Shown here: positions 43,189 to 51,925 of the stretch, piece after piece
Layout of the letters: the number at the start of each line of letters is the position of its first letter
Position numbering within the stretch: the stretch's first letter is position 1
Source of the DNA: Thermincola carboxydiphila
GTDB lineage: Bacteria; Bacillota; Thermincolia; Thermincolales; UBA2595
Direction of reading: 5' to 3'
NCBI GenBank assembly: GCA_016841725.1
Contig: JAENYP010000007.1
Location: 1-64,000 of the forward strand
Length of the DNA stretch: 64,000 bases
The notes under the pieces: generated by a model
Told to the model about the DNA's origin: nothing
Seen by the model: the letters and a program-made list of their open reading frames with translations, nothing else
The model's database searches: none
Program-made: the position numbers and the translations under genes

Positions 43189-44319
43189 TTATGGCGATAG
43201 TTTGGATGATACCTTTTTATAGACCTCTTCGTACTGCTGAATAATTATTTCCATCCGGAAAGCCTCCCGGGCATGTTGTTGGGCGCTTTCAGACATTTCA
43301 CCCCACCTTGCGGCGCTGCTGAGAAGTTCTACTGCTTTCATGGCCATAAGTTCCGCCTCACCCACCGGAAGCATATATCCGGTAACACCCTCTTTGATTA
43401 CTTCCGGCAGTCCGCCAGCCATGGAAGCAATAACTGGCACCCCGCAGGCCATGGCTTCAAGAGCTGCCAGACCAAAGCTCTCTTTTCCCGAAGGCAGCAG
43501 GCAGAGATCCGATATCGACAACAGTTCTACAACCCGTTGCTGTTTTCCCAGAAAATGAACCCTATCGCTGAGTCCCAGGGCTGCCACCTGCTGATGGGCA
43601 GCCTGCGCCTCAGGACCGTCTCCGACCATTAGCAGCCTGCTGGGTATTCTTCTGTTAACATGGGCAAATACATCGATGACATCTTTAAGCCTCTTAACCG
43701 GTCGGAAATTGGATATGTGAATAAGGATTTTTTCTCCTGCACCAGCGTACTTTTGTTTCAACTTTGGGGCAGCAACCCTTCTGTATTCTTCCGGGTCAAT
43801 AAAGTTATAGATAACCTCAATGTCTTTGGAAATTTTAAACAAGTCTATTGTTTCAGCTCTTAAGGAAGAGGACACCGCCGTAACGGCATCACTTTCCTCA
43901 ATACTCATCCTGGTGATATCTAAAAACTGGGGTTCATGCCCCACGACTGTAATATCGGTGCCATGCAGGGTTGTTACCACAGGCAGGTACTTATCAGTAA
44001 CCAGCTTCCTCGCCAACAGGGCGCTGACAGCGTGGGGAATGGCATAATGGACATGGACCACGTCAAGGTCGGCCCACCTGGCTGCCTCACCGATTTTACT
44101 GGCCAATGCAATCATATAAGGCGGAAACTTAAAAAGAGGATAGTCAAGGACCTCTACCTCATGATAGAAAATATTCTGATGGAACATGTCCAGCCTGAAA
44201 GGACGGTCATAAGATATGAAGTGAATTTCATGGCCCTTCTGGGCAAGAGCCTTCCCCAGTTCGGTGGCAACTACCCCACTGCCCCCATATGTAGGATAAC
44301 ATACGATTCCTATCCGCAT
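43189..44319 (-). CDS. bshA: N-acetyl-alpha-D-glucosaminyl L-malate synthase
   Basis: This 376-residue GT4 enzyme has the BshA-specific N-terminus GIVCYPTYGGSGVVATELGK. HVHYAIPHA and the C-terminal GKESFGLAALEAMACGVPVI motif follow. It joins GlcNAc from UDP-GlcNAc to L-malate, the first step of bacillithiol synthesis, in the cytoplasm. GGGGGAGAT precedes the ATG, which lies just after the bshB1 stop. bshC is not in the window. Confidence 0.9.
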   Translation of the reverse strand: MRIGIVCYPTYGGSGVVATELGKALAQKGHEIHFISYDRPFRLDMFHQNIFYHEVEVLDYPLFKFPPYMIALASKIGEAARWADLDVVHVHYAIPHAVSALLARKLVTDKYLPVVTTLHGTDITVVGHEPQFLDITRMSIEESDAVTAVSSSLRAETIDLFKISKDIEVIYNFIDPEEYRRVAAPKLKQKYAGAGEKILIHISNFRPVKRLKDVIDVFAHVNRRIPSRLLMVGDGPEAQAAHQQVAALGLSDRVHFLGKQQRVVELLSISDLCLLPSGKESFGLAALEAMACGVPVIASMAGGLPEVIKEGVTGYMLPVGEAELMAMKAVELLSSAARWGEMSESAQQHAREAFRMEIIIQQYEEVYKKVSSKLSP

Positions 44320-44320
44320 T

Positions 44321-45040
44321 TTATCTCCCCCAAACTTCTAACGGGTCTTCCACAGGAACCGGGGTCCTGACAAGAAAAGCCTCCCCGTATGCAGCCCCTA
44401 TCTGTGAACCCTGGAACCTGTCCCTGCTTTCGATGAACTGAAGAGGAGCCTTAACCCCCAGTACTGCAAGCGGCTTCAATCCGGCATCACCAAACTGTGA
44501 ATAATGTGCATTAACAGCTTCCTGTTTTCTGGGATAATTTTCGGAGATGTCAACAATAAAGGAAAAGCCCTCCATCCTGTTCAGAAAATAATAAAGTATT
44601 ATATTTGGCCTGTAGGCCTCAAGTTCCGGTTCCAGTTTCCTCAGTCCGGCCTTGAAATGGGCTTCTGTTACCAGGCGGCTTGTATTCACATGGTCGGGAT
44701 GGCGGTCATCCCAATAAGGCGCAATAATAACCTTTGGTCTGTAAGTCCTGATAACCCTGGCAACCTTCATGACATTTTCATGGTCAGCGGTAATATTCCC
44801 ATCAGGCATTTCCAGGTTTATTCTCCATATCGCCCCCAGTATTTCCGCTGCCTTCCGAGCCTCCTCCAGCCTCACATCAGGAGTCCCTCTGGTGCCCATT
44901 TCCCCTCTGGTCAGGTCTGCTATGCCGACCCGGTAACCCAGTGCCGCTTCTTTTGCCAGGAGGCCGCCGGCCCCTATCTCGACATCATCGGGATGTGCCC
45001 CGAAAGCAATTATATCAACATTTTCCCGTGTTGTTTCCAT
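44321..45040 (-). CDS. bshB1: Bacillithiol biosynthesis deacetylase
   Basis: This 239-residue LmbE/PIG-L-type zinc deacetylase shows IIAFGAHPDDVEIGAGG (zinc His-Asp-Asp), LTRGEMGTRGTP and DDRHPDHVNTSRL (second zinc motif). It removes the acetyl group from GlcNAc-malate, the second step of bacillithiol synthesis. The start at ATG 45040 has AGGAGG 7 bases upstream; the ATG at 45058 lies before that site. One base separates it from bshA, so the two form an operon. Confidence 0.9.
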   Translation of the reverse strand: METTRENVDIIAFGAHPDDVEIGAGGLLAKEAALGYRVGIADLTRGEMGTRGTPDVRLEEARKAAEILGAIWRINLEMPDGNITADHENVMKVARVIRTYRPKVIIAPYWDDRHPDHVNTSRLVTEAHFKAGLRKLEPELEAYRPNIILYYFLNRMEGFSFIVDISENYPRKQEAVNAHYSQFGDAGLKPLAVLGVKAPLQFIESRDRFQGSQIGAAYGEAFLVRTPVPVEDPLEVWGR

Positions 45041-45096
45041 AATCATGCCTCCTGCCATAAAACTCCGATCTCATTTAAGCAACTATACACTTATTC

Positions 45097-46476
45097 TCAT
45101 TTAATCATTTGTGTTCTCATTATTTTGTCCAGATGTGCCAGGGTATTGCATTCAAACATACGGCAGTGCCGTCCGAAAACAGAAACACTCGGGGTATCCG
45201 GCCACATTCTGCGGGGGAGGGTATTCAGCCAGACAATATCTTTGACCTTTTTCTTGAGGACACTCAGCTGGTATGCCGCTTTTTCAGCATTTAGAGTCTT
45301 GGTATCACTTACCACTATCACAAAGGTCTGCTTATGCAGTATCTCACCATGTTTTTCGGATATTACCGTAAGCGCTTTTCCGAAATCCGTCCCTTTTCCC
45401 CAACTTTCACTAAGGTTAATTATTTCTGACATCATTTCTGCAAAAGGCCTCTTCTGTTCAAATTTCCCGGTGATATTTTCAACATCCTCAGAAAAAATAA
45501 AACTTTCAATTTCCTCCACAGCAGTGGAGAGGCCAAACATAAACTGCAGCACAAACCCTGCATATTTGGCCATAGATCCGGAAACATCACATATTAACAG
45601 TATTTTGGGTTTTTGAACTCTCCTGCTCCTGTACTTAAGCCGGAACATTGTCCCGCCATAGCGGATATTGTGCCTGATTGTCCTCCTCAGGTCAAGGCGC
45701 TGCCTTTTATTGCTTCTGTGGTAACGCCTGGCAATCCTTGTCGCCAGCCGGCGGGAAAGCTTATTTATCAGTACTGTGGCAGCAGGCATATCTGTTTCGG
45801 TTAATTTCTGAATATCCTGGTACATCAAATGTTCTTCATCCCTGATATTCTCTACTACCTCCCGGAGTACTTCATCAATTTCTGCTTCTCCCGTATATTC
45901 TACTTCAGGCGGTCCATCACCCTGAAGCTTGAGGTAGTGCCGCCAATAATTGAGCGAACTCCTAACCATGTTTGCAATCAGTTGTTCCGGGTTATTCACC
46001 GGATTGCTCTGAAACTGCTTCTGCAGGTAATCCCGCAGTTTGTTTCTGTTCTGTTCCGGCAGTTTTGCATATATTCCCTTTTCCTCTTCAGTCAGCGGAA
46101 CCATTACTTCCCTGCTGTCATTCCCCTCGGGGTCCTCCACCTCGTATTTCAATTCATCTTCGGCAGCCCTGATTTCCTGAGCTTCCTGTTCCTGGATCTC
46201 CTGGTTCCTGGCAGTCCTGTAAGACCGCTCTTCAGGAGTGATGAAAAATGACCGGAACGCCTGGTCCAGGATTACCCTGTCGTCGGAAGACTTGGCCAGG
46301 GTGGCCATAAGGGCAGTCCTTACCTGGCTGCGGTCAAGGATATCCACCTCTATCAGGGCATTAATGGCATCAACTGCCTCAGCCGAACTTATTCTGAGCC
46401 CAAGGTGGCGGAGTATATGAATAAACCTGGTAAAATTGTTTTCAAATGTATCATGTAAGGGGGTACTACTCTCCAT
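45097..46476 (-). CDS. VWA-domain (CoxE-like) protein
   Basis: This protein of about 459 residues has a helical, Glu-rich N-terminal half. The C-terminal von Willebrand A domain has a MIDAS-type motif ICDVSGSMAKYAG (about residues 297-309), plus GKGTDFGKAL and VIVVSDTKTL. This is the CoxE/YehP group that works with MoxR AAA+ ATPases as metal- or cofactor-insertion chaperones for large enzymes. The start at ATG 46476 lies 4 bases after the moxR stop and behind GGAGG/AAGGGG. Confidence 0.83.
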   Translation of the reverse strand: MESSTPLHDTFENNFTRFIHILRHLGLRISSAEAVDAINALIEVDILDRSQVRTALMATLAKSSDDRVILDQAFRSFFITPEERSYRTARNQEIQEQEAQEIRAAEDELKYEVEDPEGNDSREVMVPLTEEEKGIYAKLPEQNRNKLRDYLQKQFQSNPVNNPEQLIANMVRSSLNYWRHYLKLQGDGPPEVEYTGEAEIDEVLREVVENIRDEEHLMYQDIQKLTETDMPAATVLINKLSRRLATRIARRYHRSNKRQRLDLRRTIRHNIRYGGTMFRLKYRSRRVQKPKILLICDVSGSMAKYAGFVLQFMFGLSTAVEEIESFIFSEDVENITGKFEQKRPFAEMMSEIINLSESWGKGTDFGKALTVISEKHGEILHKQTFVIVVSDTKTLNAEKAAYQLSVLKKKVKDIVWLNTLPRRMWPDTPSVSVFGRHCRMFECNTLAHLDKIMRTQMIK

Positions 46477-46480
46477 CAGG

Positions 46481-47398
46481 CTACCCCTTTCCTCCGTTAC
46501 CTGGTTTGCCGTTTCCATTTAAATAATTCACAAGTCCCTGTGTTCCCAGTTCCTGCCTGAAGGTATCAATATCATCCTTGTTTTTAAATATCAGGTTCAA
46601 ACTAAAATTAACTATATCAGGTGTCAGCCTGTCGGCATCAAGGGCCACAACGGCCCTAGCCCAATCCAGGGTTTCCGAAATAGACGGTTTTTTCCTGAGC
46701 AGTAACTGTTCCCTGATATAATTTACTGCTCTGGCAACCTCCAGGGAGAGTCTCTGTCCAATCCCGGGAACCTTGGCATTTATTATGCGGAGTTCCTTTT
46801 CAGGTGACGGAAAATCCAGGTAAAGATAGATACAGCGGCGCTTCAGCCCGTCCGATATTTCCCGTTCCGCATTACTGGTAAGTACCACAATGGGGATTTG
46901 CCTGGCATTTAATGTCCCCCATTCGGGAATCGATACCTGAAAATCTGAGAGAACCTCAAAGAGGAAGGCTTCGAATTCCTGGTCAACCTTGTCAACCTCA
47001 TCTATCAGCAATACCGGTCTTTTCTCAGCCCTGATGGCTTTCAGGAGCGGCCTTTCCAGAAGGTACTCCTCAGAAAAAAGGCTGTCCTCAACATTAGTGC
47101 ACTGGGCATCACGGTTAACCTGGCTGAGTTGTATTCTGATAAGCTGTTTCTGGTAGTTCCACTCATATAAGGCCTTATTCTCGTCAAGGCCTTCATAGCA
47201 CTGGAGCCGGATCAGTTCAGCATCAAAAACAGTTGAGAGAACTTTCGCGATTTCGGTCTTACCTACCCCCGGAGGCCCTTCCATCAAAAGGGGTTTTTTC
47301 AGTTTTAAAGCCAAGTATACAGTGATTATTGTCTCCTGATCAGCAATATAGCCCTGCTGTTCAAAAGATTGCCTGAGTTGTTCTATAGATAATTCCAC
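46481..47398 (-). CDS. MoxR-family AAA+ ATPase
   Basis: This protein of about 306 residues has Walker A EGPPGVGKTEIAK, Walker B VLLIDEVDKVDQEFE, sensor 1 IVVLTSNAERE and an arginine-finger segment GLKRRCIYLYLDFP. MoxR proteins remodel partners together with VWA proteins, here the gene immediately downstream. GGAGG lies 7 bases before a GTG at 47398 and only 1 base before the ATG at 47404, so the GTG is preferred; either gives the same core. A possible FNR/CRP-like box (47465-47478) lies upstream. Confidence 0.87.
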   Translation of the reverse strand: MELSIEQLRQSFEQQGYIADQETIITVYLALKLKKPLLMEGPPGVGKTEIAKVLSTVFDAELIRLQCYEGLDENKALYEWNYQKQLIRIQLSQVNRDAQCTNVEDSLFSEEYLLERPLLKAIRAEKRPVLLIDEVDKVDQEFEAFLFEVLSDFQVSIPEWGTLNARQIPIVVLTSNAEREISDGLKRRCIYLYLDFPSPEKELRIINAKVPGIGQRLSLEVARAVNYIREQLLLRKKPSISETLDWARAVVALDADRLTPDIVNFSLNLIFKNKDDIDTFRQELGTQGLVNYLNGNGKPGNGGKG

Positions 47399-47464
47399 AG
47401 CCATACCTCCCGAAGCGGTCAGATTTCTCATGGAAATAATATCATGTTACACTTGCTTATAACA

Positions 47465-47478
47465 ATGATGCATATCAC
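47465..47478. promoter_or_regulatory. FNR/CRP-like palindrome upstream of moxR
   Basis: ATGAT-GCAT-ATCAC matches eight of ten bases of the TTGAT-N4-ATCAA consensus of FNR-type regulators. It lies about 65 bases before the moxR start and next to a Crp-family gene. The match could be chance. Confidence 0.35.
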
Positions 47479-47507
47479 AATTTGGCAGCTGCTGCACAAT
47501 ATGTTTG

Positions 47508-48188
47508 TTACAGCCAAGTCTTCAGCTTTGCTTCATCTATAATTGTGATAGCCTGTTTATCCAGTTCAATGCACTTGTTCTTCTTGAAATCACCCAAGAT
47601 CCGGGTAACCGTTTCGCGCGTTGTCCCGATAAGATTGGCCAGTTCCTGACGGCCAAGGGGCAGGTCAATGGTAATTCCGGACGGTCCGTCTTCTCCGTGG
47701 TCTTTGGCAAGCATCAGGAGCATGCTGGCCAGCCTGCCATAGGTATCTTTTAAGGCTAGGTCCCTTACTTGTATCTGGGCCAGCCTCAACCGCTTGCTCA
47801 TTAACCTGAGCACTTTCAGGGCAAGGTCCGGGTTTGTCCTGAGGTAGTTTTCCAGGTCATCATTCATCAGCATACCTATCTGCCCGGTTTCAATAACCTC
47901 GGCGCTGGCAGGATACGGCCCCCGGTCAATCAGGACGACCTCTGCAAACACGTCTCCGTGCTGCAGTATGTGTAAGATCTGTTCCCTGCCGTCTTCGGTC
48001 ATCATGGAAATTTTTACCTTCCCGGAAATAACAAAAAATAAAGCCTCTCCCGGCTCCCCTTCCAGGAATATTAACATGTTCTTCTTGTAGTTTCTGACCT
48101 TTGCAAGCAGGCTGATTTCCTTAAGTTCCTCACTTGAAAGGTCTCTGAACAAAGGTATCTTGCCCAGGAATTGACTATAATCGTTCAT
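47508..48188 (-). CDS. Crp/Fnr-family transcriptional regulator
   Basis: This 226-residue protein has an N-terminal cyclic-nucleotide-binding fold (EGEPGEALFFVISGKVKISM, then QHGDVFAEVVLIDRGPYPAS, where the usual phosphate-binding Arg region is kept in part). The C-terminal helix-turn-helix is LPLGRQELANLIGTTRETVT. The N-terminus has no cysteine cluster, so it is not an iron-sulfur FNR. GGGGAGGG lies just before ATG 48188. It is downstream of the cytochrome gene and may control anaerobic respiration or the moxR operon. Confidence 0.85.
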   Translation of the reverse strand: MNDYSQFLGKIPLFRDLSSEELKEISLLAKVRNYKKNMLIFLEGEPGEALFFVISGKVKISMMTEDGREQILHILQHGDVFAEVVLIDRGPYPASAEVIETGQIGMLMNDDLENYLRTNPDLALKVLRLMSKRLRLAQIQVRDLALKDTYGRLASMLLMLAKDHGEDGPSGITIDLPLGRQELANLIGTTRETVTRILGDFKKNKCIELDKQAITIIDEAKLKTWL

Positions 48189-48256
48189 ATTCCCTCCCCG
48201 GCAGGCTCTGCACGCCACACCCCCGCAAGCTCAACACTGCAGGACAGCACTAATGA

Positions 48257-48811
48257 TTAGCTGTCACCCATCTCTGTTCCATGACACCTGATACATATCT
48301 CCCGTGTGGGGAGTTCCCGGTTTGTCTTTTCATTATGAACCAGGCCCTGGTGACAGTCAGTACAGGCTATGTCTGCCTCAAAATGTTTGTTATTATGTGG
48401 TTCACCTTTACCCTTTATTTCCTGGTGACACCCCAGACACCTGTTGGTAAAAGCAGCATTATCCGTAGAAATTGTTATCGGAGTTTCATAATTCCCCGTG
48501 ACATGAAGATATACCTCCTTCAGGGCATTGGTCTTGGTTTTTACCAGCCCCGCAGTCCCGGGGTCGGAATGGCACTTGATACATTCAACATTTTTATGGC
48601 TTGATGACTGCCATGTTTGATAGGTAGGAGTCATTTCATGGCAGTTTATACAGAATTCCGATTGTGAGGTGTATTTTATCATTCCTGTGGTTAAAAGCGC
48701 TCCTGCTGCAATAATAACTAGCAGCGGGCCGACAGATAAAACATAACCCTTGTATTTTCTGCTGCTGTATTTATTTCTGCTGCTGCTGTAATTTTTTCCG
48801 CTGTCTTTCAT
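48257..48811 (-). CDS. Membrane-anchored pentahaem NapC/NirT-type cytochrome c
   Basis: This 184-residue protein has one N-terminal membrane helix (YVLSVGPLLVIIAAGALLTT). Five CxxCH haem-binding motifs follow: CINCH, CIKCH, CLGCH, CTDCH and CIRCH. NapC/NrfH-type proteins take electrons from menaquinol and pass them to terminal reductases outside the membrane; the usual core has four haems. GGAGG lies 6 bases before ATG 48811. Neighbouring Crp, mobB, fdhD and mobA genes suggest links to a molybdenum enzyme such as formate dehydrogenase, but no catalytic subunit is in the window. Confidence 0.88.
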   Translation of the reverse strand: MKDSGKNYSSSRNKYSSRKYKGYVLSVGPLLVIIAAGALLTTGMIKYTSQSEFCINCHEMTPTYQTWQSSSHKNVECIKCHSDPGTAGLVKTKTNALKEVYLHVTGNYETPITISTDNAAFTNRCLGCHQEIKGKGEPHNNKHFEADIACTDCHQGLVHNEKTNRELPTREICIRCHGTEMGDS

Positions 48812-48873
48812 ATGCAACCTCCGGGCATTTTTTTTAGTGTTCGCCCGGTATTATGCATTTATGCGGTTAATAA

Positions 48874-49374
48874 TTAAACATGAGCGCCAATTGTGAGAGA
48901 AAGTTTTTCCACCAGGAAATCCACCAACCCCCGGGCATCATCCAGTCCGAAAACCGGAGTACCCGGTAAATCAGTATCGCCGGCTATGGCAAGCAGTTCC
49001 CCGGGCGGGGTGATAAGTTTGAGGTGCACCCCGGACCGAAAAACCTCTATTTTAGGTTTGTTCTCCTTTTTATAGCCCTCAGTGATGATCAAATCAACTC
49101 CGGAAATTCGGGATGCAATTTCGTCAAGAGATAATTCCCGGCTGCTCTTCTCGATTATGCCCACCTTGCCCGGACAGGCCAGCACAACGGTGTCGGCGCC
49201 CGCTTCGGCATGCTTCCAGGTGTCTTTGCCAGGGATATCCATATCCACATCCCTGTGGTGATGTTTGACAGTTGCAATCCTGAAGCCCCTTTGTTTAAAT
49301 TCTCTGATTAGCTTGACCATTAGTGTCGTTTTCCCTGAGTTTGAATATCCGACAACTGAAATTACCGGTATCAA
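48874..49374 (-). CDS. mobB: Molybdopterin-guanine dinucleotide biosynthesis protein B
   Basis: This 166-residue P-loop GTPase has Walker A VVGYSNSGKTTLMVKL at the N-terminus, then VKHHHRDVDMDIPGKDTWKH and DLIITEGYKKE. MobB assists MobA in forming the guanylated molybdenum cofactor. It starts at TTG behind AGGAGGAG. It is followed downstream by the cytochrome gene and preceded by fdhD. Confidence 0.9.
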   Translation of the reverse strand: MIPVISVVGYSNSGKTTLMVKLIREFKQRGFRIATVKHHHRDVDMDIPGKDTWKHAEAGADTVVLACPGKVGIIEKSSRELSLDEIASRISGVDLIITEGYKKENKPKIEVFRSGVHLKLITPPGELLAIAGDTDLPGTPVFGLDDARGLVDFLVEKLSLTIGAHV

Positions 49375-49420
49375 GGCAGCTCCTCCTAAATAAAATCCTT
49401 TTATCTAAATCTTAATTTAC

Positions 49421-50206
49421 CTAAATAATCGTAATCCTTTCGGGAAAAGTATAAATGTTCATTCTCCTATTCCTCACAAAGCCGGCAATGGTAACACCCA
49501 GTTCCTCCGCGTGCCTGACTGCCAGCTCTGTGGGAGCGGAACGGGATGCAAGCACAGGGACACCCATTTTGGCTGCCTTTATCAGAATTTCTGAGGATAT
49601 CCGCCCTGTTGTCAGGAGTACCTTGTCACCCATGTCGATTCCTTCAAGAAAACACCGCCCGATCAGCTTGTCAACAGAGTTGTGCCTGCCCACATCTTCT
49701 CTGAAGTATAATATCTTCCCCCCAGAACAAACCGCAGAACTATGGACACCCCCGGTTGTTTTAAAGAGTTCGGACATTCTCTGGGCTTCTGTCATCAGGT
49801 CCAGCAGTTGCCCGGAACCAATCCGGAACTCTGTGTCAATGGGCCTTAAAACCGCATCTGAGAGGTGATAAAAGCTCGTTCCCTTGCCGCACCCTGTTGT
49901 GATATAACGCTTTAAAAAGGTCTGTTCCGCAATCACCGCTGATTTTCGCGAGGTCACCCGGACAGCAACTGCTTCTGAATCCACAGCCACCTTCTTAATG
50001 TCATCGCGGCTCTTTAGGAATCCCTCGGAACAGAGAAAACCAACGGCCAGCTCATCAGAATACTCTAACGTACAGAGCAGGGTTACAATTTCACTGTCAT
50101 TAAAATATATTGTCAGCGGGCTTTCAACAGTTACCGGATCGGCAATCTCTTCCCGTATGCCTTCTTTTATTCGCCAGGCACGGACTGTTTTGTAAGTATT
50201 ATTCAT
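49421..50206 (-). CDS. fdhD: Formate dehydrogenase accessory sulfurtransferase
   Basis: This 261-residue protein has the FdhD landmarks: FLCSEGFL, ITTGCGKGTSF, TGGVHSSAVC, EDVGRHNSVDKLIG (about residues 174-187) and LLTTGRISSEIL. FdhD delivers sulfur to the molybdenum cofactor of formate dehydrogenase. The cysteine loop is TGCGKG, with one Cys, and not the CxxC pair of the E. coli protein. Its ATG overlaps the mobA stop (TGATG). Confidence 0.92.
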   Translation of the reverse strand: MNNTYKTVRAWRIKEGIREEIADPVTVESPLTIYFNDSEIVTLLCTLEYSDELAVGFLCSEGFLKSRDDIKKVAVDSEAVAVRVTSRKSAVIAEQTFLKRYITTGCGKGTSFYHLSDAVLRPIDTEFRIGSGQLLDLMTEAQRMSELFKTTGGVHSSAVCSGGKILYFREDVGRHNSVDKLIGRCFLEGIDMGDKVLLTTGRISSEILIKAAKMGVPVLASRSAPTELAVRHAEELGVTIAGFVRNRRMNIYTFPERITII

Positions 50207-50823
50207 CAGGCTTCCTCCGGAACCTTTATTTGCGGAATTTGCAGGGCCATTTTCTGAGCCCTGTCCAGATCACCGGGAGTATTCACATTAAAAAATATCC
50301 TGTCCGGATCACCGAATTGCCGGATTTCATCCGGGCTGACGAACCGGGCTCTAACGTTGGGATAGAATGAAATTATTTTGTTCCTGCCGCCTTTGAGGCT
50401 TTTTTCAATGGCAGGAAGGCATTTTTTTGTATATACGGCAAATAACGGCTGGTAATACTCCCCAATACGTGGTATCACCGCATCATTGCCGGGTATCAGG
50501 CTGACCAGGTACGCTGCCAGCCTGGCATCGATAAAAGGCATATCACAGGCAGCCACAAAATTAACCTGATGCCCCGATTCCGCGAGACACGAATATATTC
50601 CGCCGAGCGGCCCCCGCCCGGGCATGGTATCAGGAATAACCCTGGCCCCGGGAATATTGTGATAACTGCCATTTGCCGAAATGATTATTTCCGGGAATTC
50701 GGGGGCCAGCGCCTTAACGGCTCCTTCAAGCATCCGGTTTTCGGTTACCCTTACCAGGGCCTTGTCCCTGCCCATGCGGGTGCTTTTCCCTCCTGCCAGC
50801 ACTACTGCGGCCGCCTCTAGCAT
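50206..50823 (-). CDS. mobA: Molybdenum cofactor guanylyltransferase
   Basis: This 205-residue nucleotidyltransferase has VVLAGGKSTRMGRDKAL (about residues 7-23), RVIPDTMPGRGPLGGIYSCL and FVAACDMPFIDA. It attaches GMP to molybdopterin. It is the first gene of mobA-fdhD-mobB, with GAGAGGG before the ATG. Confidence 0.92.
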   Translation of the reverse strand: MLEAAAVVLAGGKSTRMGRDKALVRVTENRMLEGAVKALAPEFPEIIISANGSYHNIPGARVIPDTMPGRGPLGGIYSCLAESGHQVNFVAACDMPFIDARLAAYLVSLIPGNDAVIPRIGEYYQPLFAVYTKKCLPAIEKSLKGGRNKIISFYPNVRARFVSPDEIRQFGDPDRIFFNVNTPGDLDRAQKMALQIPQIKVPEEA

Positions 50824-51128
50824 AAAACCCTCTCTTCCTGGTATGTTTCACTACCATAATAATTATTTCGAGTCAAACAGCCTACTTTATCTATTATACT
50901 AGGTTTTTGCCAAAATTTAAAATACAATTAAAAGATGAATAAGTATGCAATCAGGGGCATTTCTTTCCTAAAAAAGAGATACTACCAGAATTGACCCATA
51001 TCCGGTTTGCCGCATTTAACCTTATTTTACTACTTGTCTATCTGTCCCATCATTTCTTATTTTGTAAAACTTTGTTCCCTCTAGACTGGCAAGGCCCTTT
51101 GCAACAAGGAAATCTATTACTAATGGGA
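50824..51128. other. AT-rich interval without a supported gene
   Basis: The 305 bases lie between the mobA start and the end of a putative immunity gene. They are clearly richer in A and T than the mob genes. An open frame on the plus strand (50991-51206) lacks a ribosome site and runs antisense into the next gene, so it is not called. The change of composition at about 50830 probably marks the left edge of the Rhs toxin region. Confidence 0.5.
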
Positions 51129-51866
51129 CTAATATTCTTGAAAACCATATACTGTTATTTCTTGTTCGATTTTAAAGGTTTTCGGAATTTTAGTATTGTC
51201 AGATAATTTTACTTCCATTAACCTTATGGTATAAGGGGCATCAATCATAGGAAAAGTAATCTCAGAATTTGAATAATCGATATTTATAGGAATTTCAAGT
51301 TTATTATTATCCTTAAATATTTGAACAGCAAAATTTTTAATATTAATACTGCTTTTATTTGGGCCGAAAACACTGTAAACTATTTTACTTCTAGAAGCAT
51401 CTTGAGGGTCTTTTTCAATTCGAAATATAACCAGTCTATAAGAATTAAATATTATTTCTTTGGGGGAAAAATCGTATAAATTTGTTTGTGAATTTTTCTT
51501 GGCAACTGTAAAATATGCACTATTTATAGGAATAATATTTAATAAAAACAACAGAGCAAGTACGACGCAAGCTGTTTTTCTTGTAAAGATTTCTATCCCT
51601 ATCATTTTTTCTAAAAATAATCCTAGAATATAACCTTCAACTACACCTACTAATGGACCAATAACTAAATAAAATGTTAGAGCATCTTCATGTTTTCCGG
51701 TTAACTTACCTACAATCATAACAAGAAAAGCAGATGGAAAATCTATTAAAAAAAACCAGCGTCTTATATAGTCCAGGGACAATTTAATAAATAAAACGGT
51801 ATATACCGTACCTGATACTCCACCAAGAATAAGTCCCAGGAAAGGCAATGCTTTCAATTTAGACAT
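51129..51866 (-). CDS. Putative immunity protein 2: multi-span membrane protein with C-terminal outer domain
   Basis: The 245-residue protein was not recognised by family. It has three or four hydrophobic helices (LPFLGLILGGVSGTVYTVLF, a segment around PSAFLVMIVGK, YLVIGPLVGVVEGYILGLFL and ACVVLALLFLLNIIPI). A beta-rich domain of about 120 residues follows, ending VYGFQEY, predicted to lie outside the cell. AGGAGG lies 8 bases before ATG 51866. It directly follows the second Rhs tip and is much more AT-rich than the Rhs core, as is usual for tip/immunity pairs. Its layout resembles the protein at 54898-55623 although the sequences differ. The immunity role is inferred from position and topology. 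Confidence 0.6.
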   Translation of the reverse strand: MSKLKALPFLGLILGGVSGTVYTVLFIKLSLDYIRRWFFLIDFPSAFLVMIVGKLTGKHEDALTFYLVIGPLVGVVEGYILGLFLEKMIGIEIFTRKTACVVLALLFLLNIIPINSAYFTVAKKNSQTNLYDFSPKEIIFNSYRLVIFRIEKDPQDASRSKIVYSVFGPNKSSINIKNFAVQIFKDNNKLEIPINIDYSNSEITFPMIDAPYTIRLMEVKLSDNTKIPKTFKIEQEITVYGFQEY

Positions 51867-51925
51867 TTTATTGTCCTCCTTTAAGACAGCCAACCATATT
51901 GGTTGGCTGTCCAATTAAATAACTT

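Noticed and set aside
44504-45616. 370-codon plus-strand frame spanning bshB1 and the VWA gene
   Set aside because: It crosses two convincing minus-strand genes and the gap between them and has no family resemblance.
50991-51206. 71-codon hydrophobic plus-strand frame
   Set aside because: TTG start without ribosome site, AT-rich chance hydrophobicity, and overlaps the putative immunity gene.
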